This document shows, piece after piece, positions 62,957 through 64,000 of a stretch of 64,000 bases of DNA. Where the stretch lies: assembly GCF_000622405.1 (NCBI RefSeq), contig NZ_JASF01000005.1:1-64000 (forward strand), read 5' to 3'. The stretch is from Sulfitobacter donghicola DSW-25 = KCTC 12864 = JCM 14565 (GTDB taxonomy: Bacteria > Pseudomonadota > Alphaproteobacteria > Rhodobacterales > Rhodobacteraceae). Both the position numbers and the translations under genes were made by a program. The notes below the pieces were generated by a model. The model was given only the letters and a program-made list of their open reading frames with translations. It was not told where the DNA came from and searched no databases. Within the stretch, counting starts at the first letter, position 1; each line of letters starts with the position of its first letter.

Positions 62957-64000
62957 ATGATGATGATCCCTTCTTTTGCCGCAGGCCAATGGGTTGCCCC
63001 CGACAGCGGCGCGCGCCCGATCGCCTCAGCCGTTACGGGCGAAGTGATCGCCCAAGCGGGCAATAACGCTCTCGATGTGGCTGGCATGCATGCCTATGCG
63101 CGCGATGTCGGTGGCCCTGCCCTGCGCGCGCTGACGTTTCATGATCGCGCAAGGATGCTCAAGGCGCTGGCGCTGCATCTGACTGAGCACAAACAAAAGC
63201 TATATGACCTGTCGTTTGAAACAGGCGCCACCCAAGCTGACCACGCCTTTGATATCGACGGCGGCATCGGCACGATGTTTGTCTTTGCCTCCAAAGGGCG
63301 GCGCGAAATGCCTGATGCGCAGATATATCTGGACGGCGAGCTAGAGCAGCTGGGCCGCACTGGCACCTTCCAAGGGCAGCATGTTTGTGTTCCTTTGCAA
63401 GGGGTTGGCATCCATATCAACGCCTATAACTTCCCCGTTTGGGGCATGTTAGAGAAATTCGCGCCGACTTTCCTTGCTGGGGTGCCCAGCATTGTGAAAC
63501 CCGCCACCTCGACCTGCTATGTGACGCATCTATGTGTGCAGCTGATGCTGGACAGTGGCATCCTGCCCGAAGGGTCATTGCAGCTGATTTCAGGCGGTGT
63601 TGGTGATCTGTTGCTGCACACAGACGCGCAAGACGTGGTGAGCTTTACCGGCTCGGCCCAAACCGCGCTGAGCCTGCGCTCCACCCCGCATCTGCTGGAA
63701 AACTCGGTTCGGTTTGTCGCTGAGCAGGATAGTTTGAACGCTTCCGTTCTGGGGCGCGATGCCGCCCCTGGCACGCCCGAATTTGATCTGTTCGTAAAAG
63801 AAGTCCACCGCGAGATGACGACAAAAGCGGGCCAGAAATGTACCGCCATTCGCCGCATTATGGCCCCAGCCGCCCATGTGGAAGCGGTGATCGAGGCGCT
63901 GAGCGCCCGTTTGGGTAAAACCGTCATCGGCGATCCGCGTGACCCCGCCACGCGCATGGGCGCTTTGGTCAGCCGCAGCCAACGCGCGGATGTGTTGGAA
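62957..64000 (+). CDS. paaZ: Bifunctional oxepin-CoA hydrolase/dehydrogenase PaaZ, N-terminal part (runs off the window)
   Basis: The frame is open for 348 codons from ATG 62957 to the right edge; two more ATGs follow at once (62960, 62963). The visible part is the aldehyde dehydrogenase domain: FQGQHVCVPLQGVGIHINAY, SFTGSAQTALSLRS, catalytic-region FVAEQDSLNASVLGRD, and the nucleophile Cys in TKAGQKCTAIRRIM. PaaZ opens the oxepin ring and oxidises the aldehyde; roseobacter variants that lose the second activity yield tropone precursors. The hydratase domain is outside. Confidence 0.94.
   Translation, partial: MMMIPSFAAGQWVAPDSGARPIASAVTGEVIAQAGNNALDVAGMHAYARDVGGPALRALTFHDRARMLKALALHLTEHKQKLYDLSFETGATQADHAFDIDGGIGTMFVFASKGRREMPDAQIYLDGELEQLGRTGTFQGQHVCVPLQGVGIHINAYNFPVWGMLEKFAPTFLAGVPSIVKPATSTCYVTHLCVQLMLDSGILPEGSLQLISGGVGDLLLHTDAQDVVSFTGSAQTALSLRSTPHLLENSVRFVAEQDSLNASVLGRDAAPGTPEFDLFVKEVHREMTTKAGQKCTAIRRIMAPAAHVEAVIEALSARLGKTVIGDPRDPATRMGALVSRSQRADVLE

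Overview
The window looks like chromosome of a marine alphaproteobacterium of the Rhodobacterales (Roseobacter group). The base composition is GC-rich, judged by eye. Several lineage markers are present: a single-cysteine DksA, a DUF2852 protein, a Bpt-type leucyltransferase, a PIN/RlmI-like gene pair, an RTX protein with the DYTGDPDGDRID-type linker seen in roseobacters, TRAP transport, and a phenylacetyl-CoA (paa) cluster. I see no insertion sequence, prophage, CRISPR array, rRNA operon or replication origin. It reads as ordinary core chromosome with a few small lineage-specific insertions.

Layout. 0-7 kb: 5' end of an RTX-type secreted protein, tRNA-Leu, a YqaA/DsbB pair, an Lrp-type regulator divergent from arginase and ornithine cyclodeaminase (arginine to ornithine to proline), an FAD monooxygenase and dksA. 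7-11.4 kb: a MoxR ATPase / DUF2927 lipoprotein / 55-residue membrane protein / VWA protein locus. 11.5-21 kb: a frameshifted secreted-protein gene, an M48 protease, a PIN/RNA-methyltransferase pair, a lipoprotein with a consensus CtrA site upstream, glnE with a small co-translated gene, DUF2852, RDD and bpt. 21-28 kb: a complete TRAP transporter (dctPQM order on the minus strand) divergent from a Cache-domain histidine kinase and a LuxR-type response regulator that probably control it. 28-32 kb: an MgtC-like protein, then ilvB-orf-ilvN preceded by a promoter, a Leu/Val/Ile-coding leader peptide and an attenuator.

32-45 kb: a Rieske oxygenase, a DUF2189 membrane protein, an amidase, prfB without a frameshift site, and a cell-wall block (PBP1A, N-acetylmuramoyl-alanine amidase), then an aminotransferase, an M48-TPR protease and a DsbA-like thiol oxidoreductase. 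45-54 kb: a glycosyltransferase-like protein, a possible sulfotransferase-like protein, two identical tRNA-Asp genes 6.5 kb apart, an HTTM-like membrane protein pair, a COG0523 GTPase with a Zur-like operator inside its promoter, a MATE exporter and tRNA-Val. 54-64 kb: a phosphatase, an HU-like protein, lon, then a thiolase plus paaABCDE and the 5' part of paaZ. These turn phenylacetyl-CoA into central metabolites and, in some roseobacters, feed tropone/tropodithietate synthesis.

Points of most interest are the ilv attenuator with an unknown gene wedged between the two acetolactate synthase subunits, the MoxR/VWA locus with its unannotated 55-residue gene, the inverted pair of 17-bp elements between glnE and the DUF2852 gene, the Zur-type operator, and the frameshifted gene at 11.5-12.1 kb. 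All calls come from reading sequence and remembered family knowledge; no database search was run.
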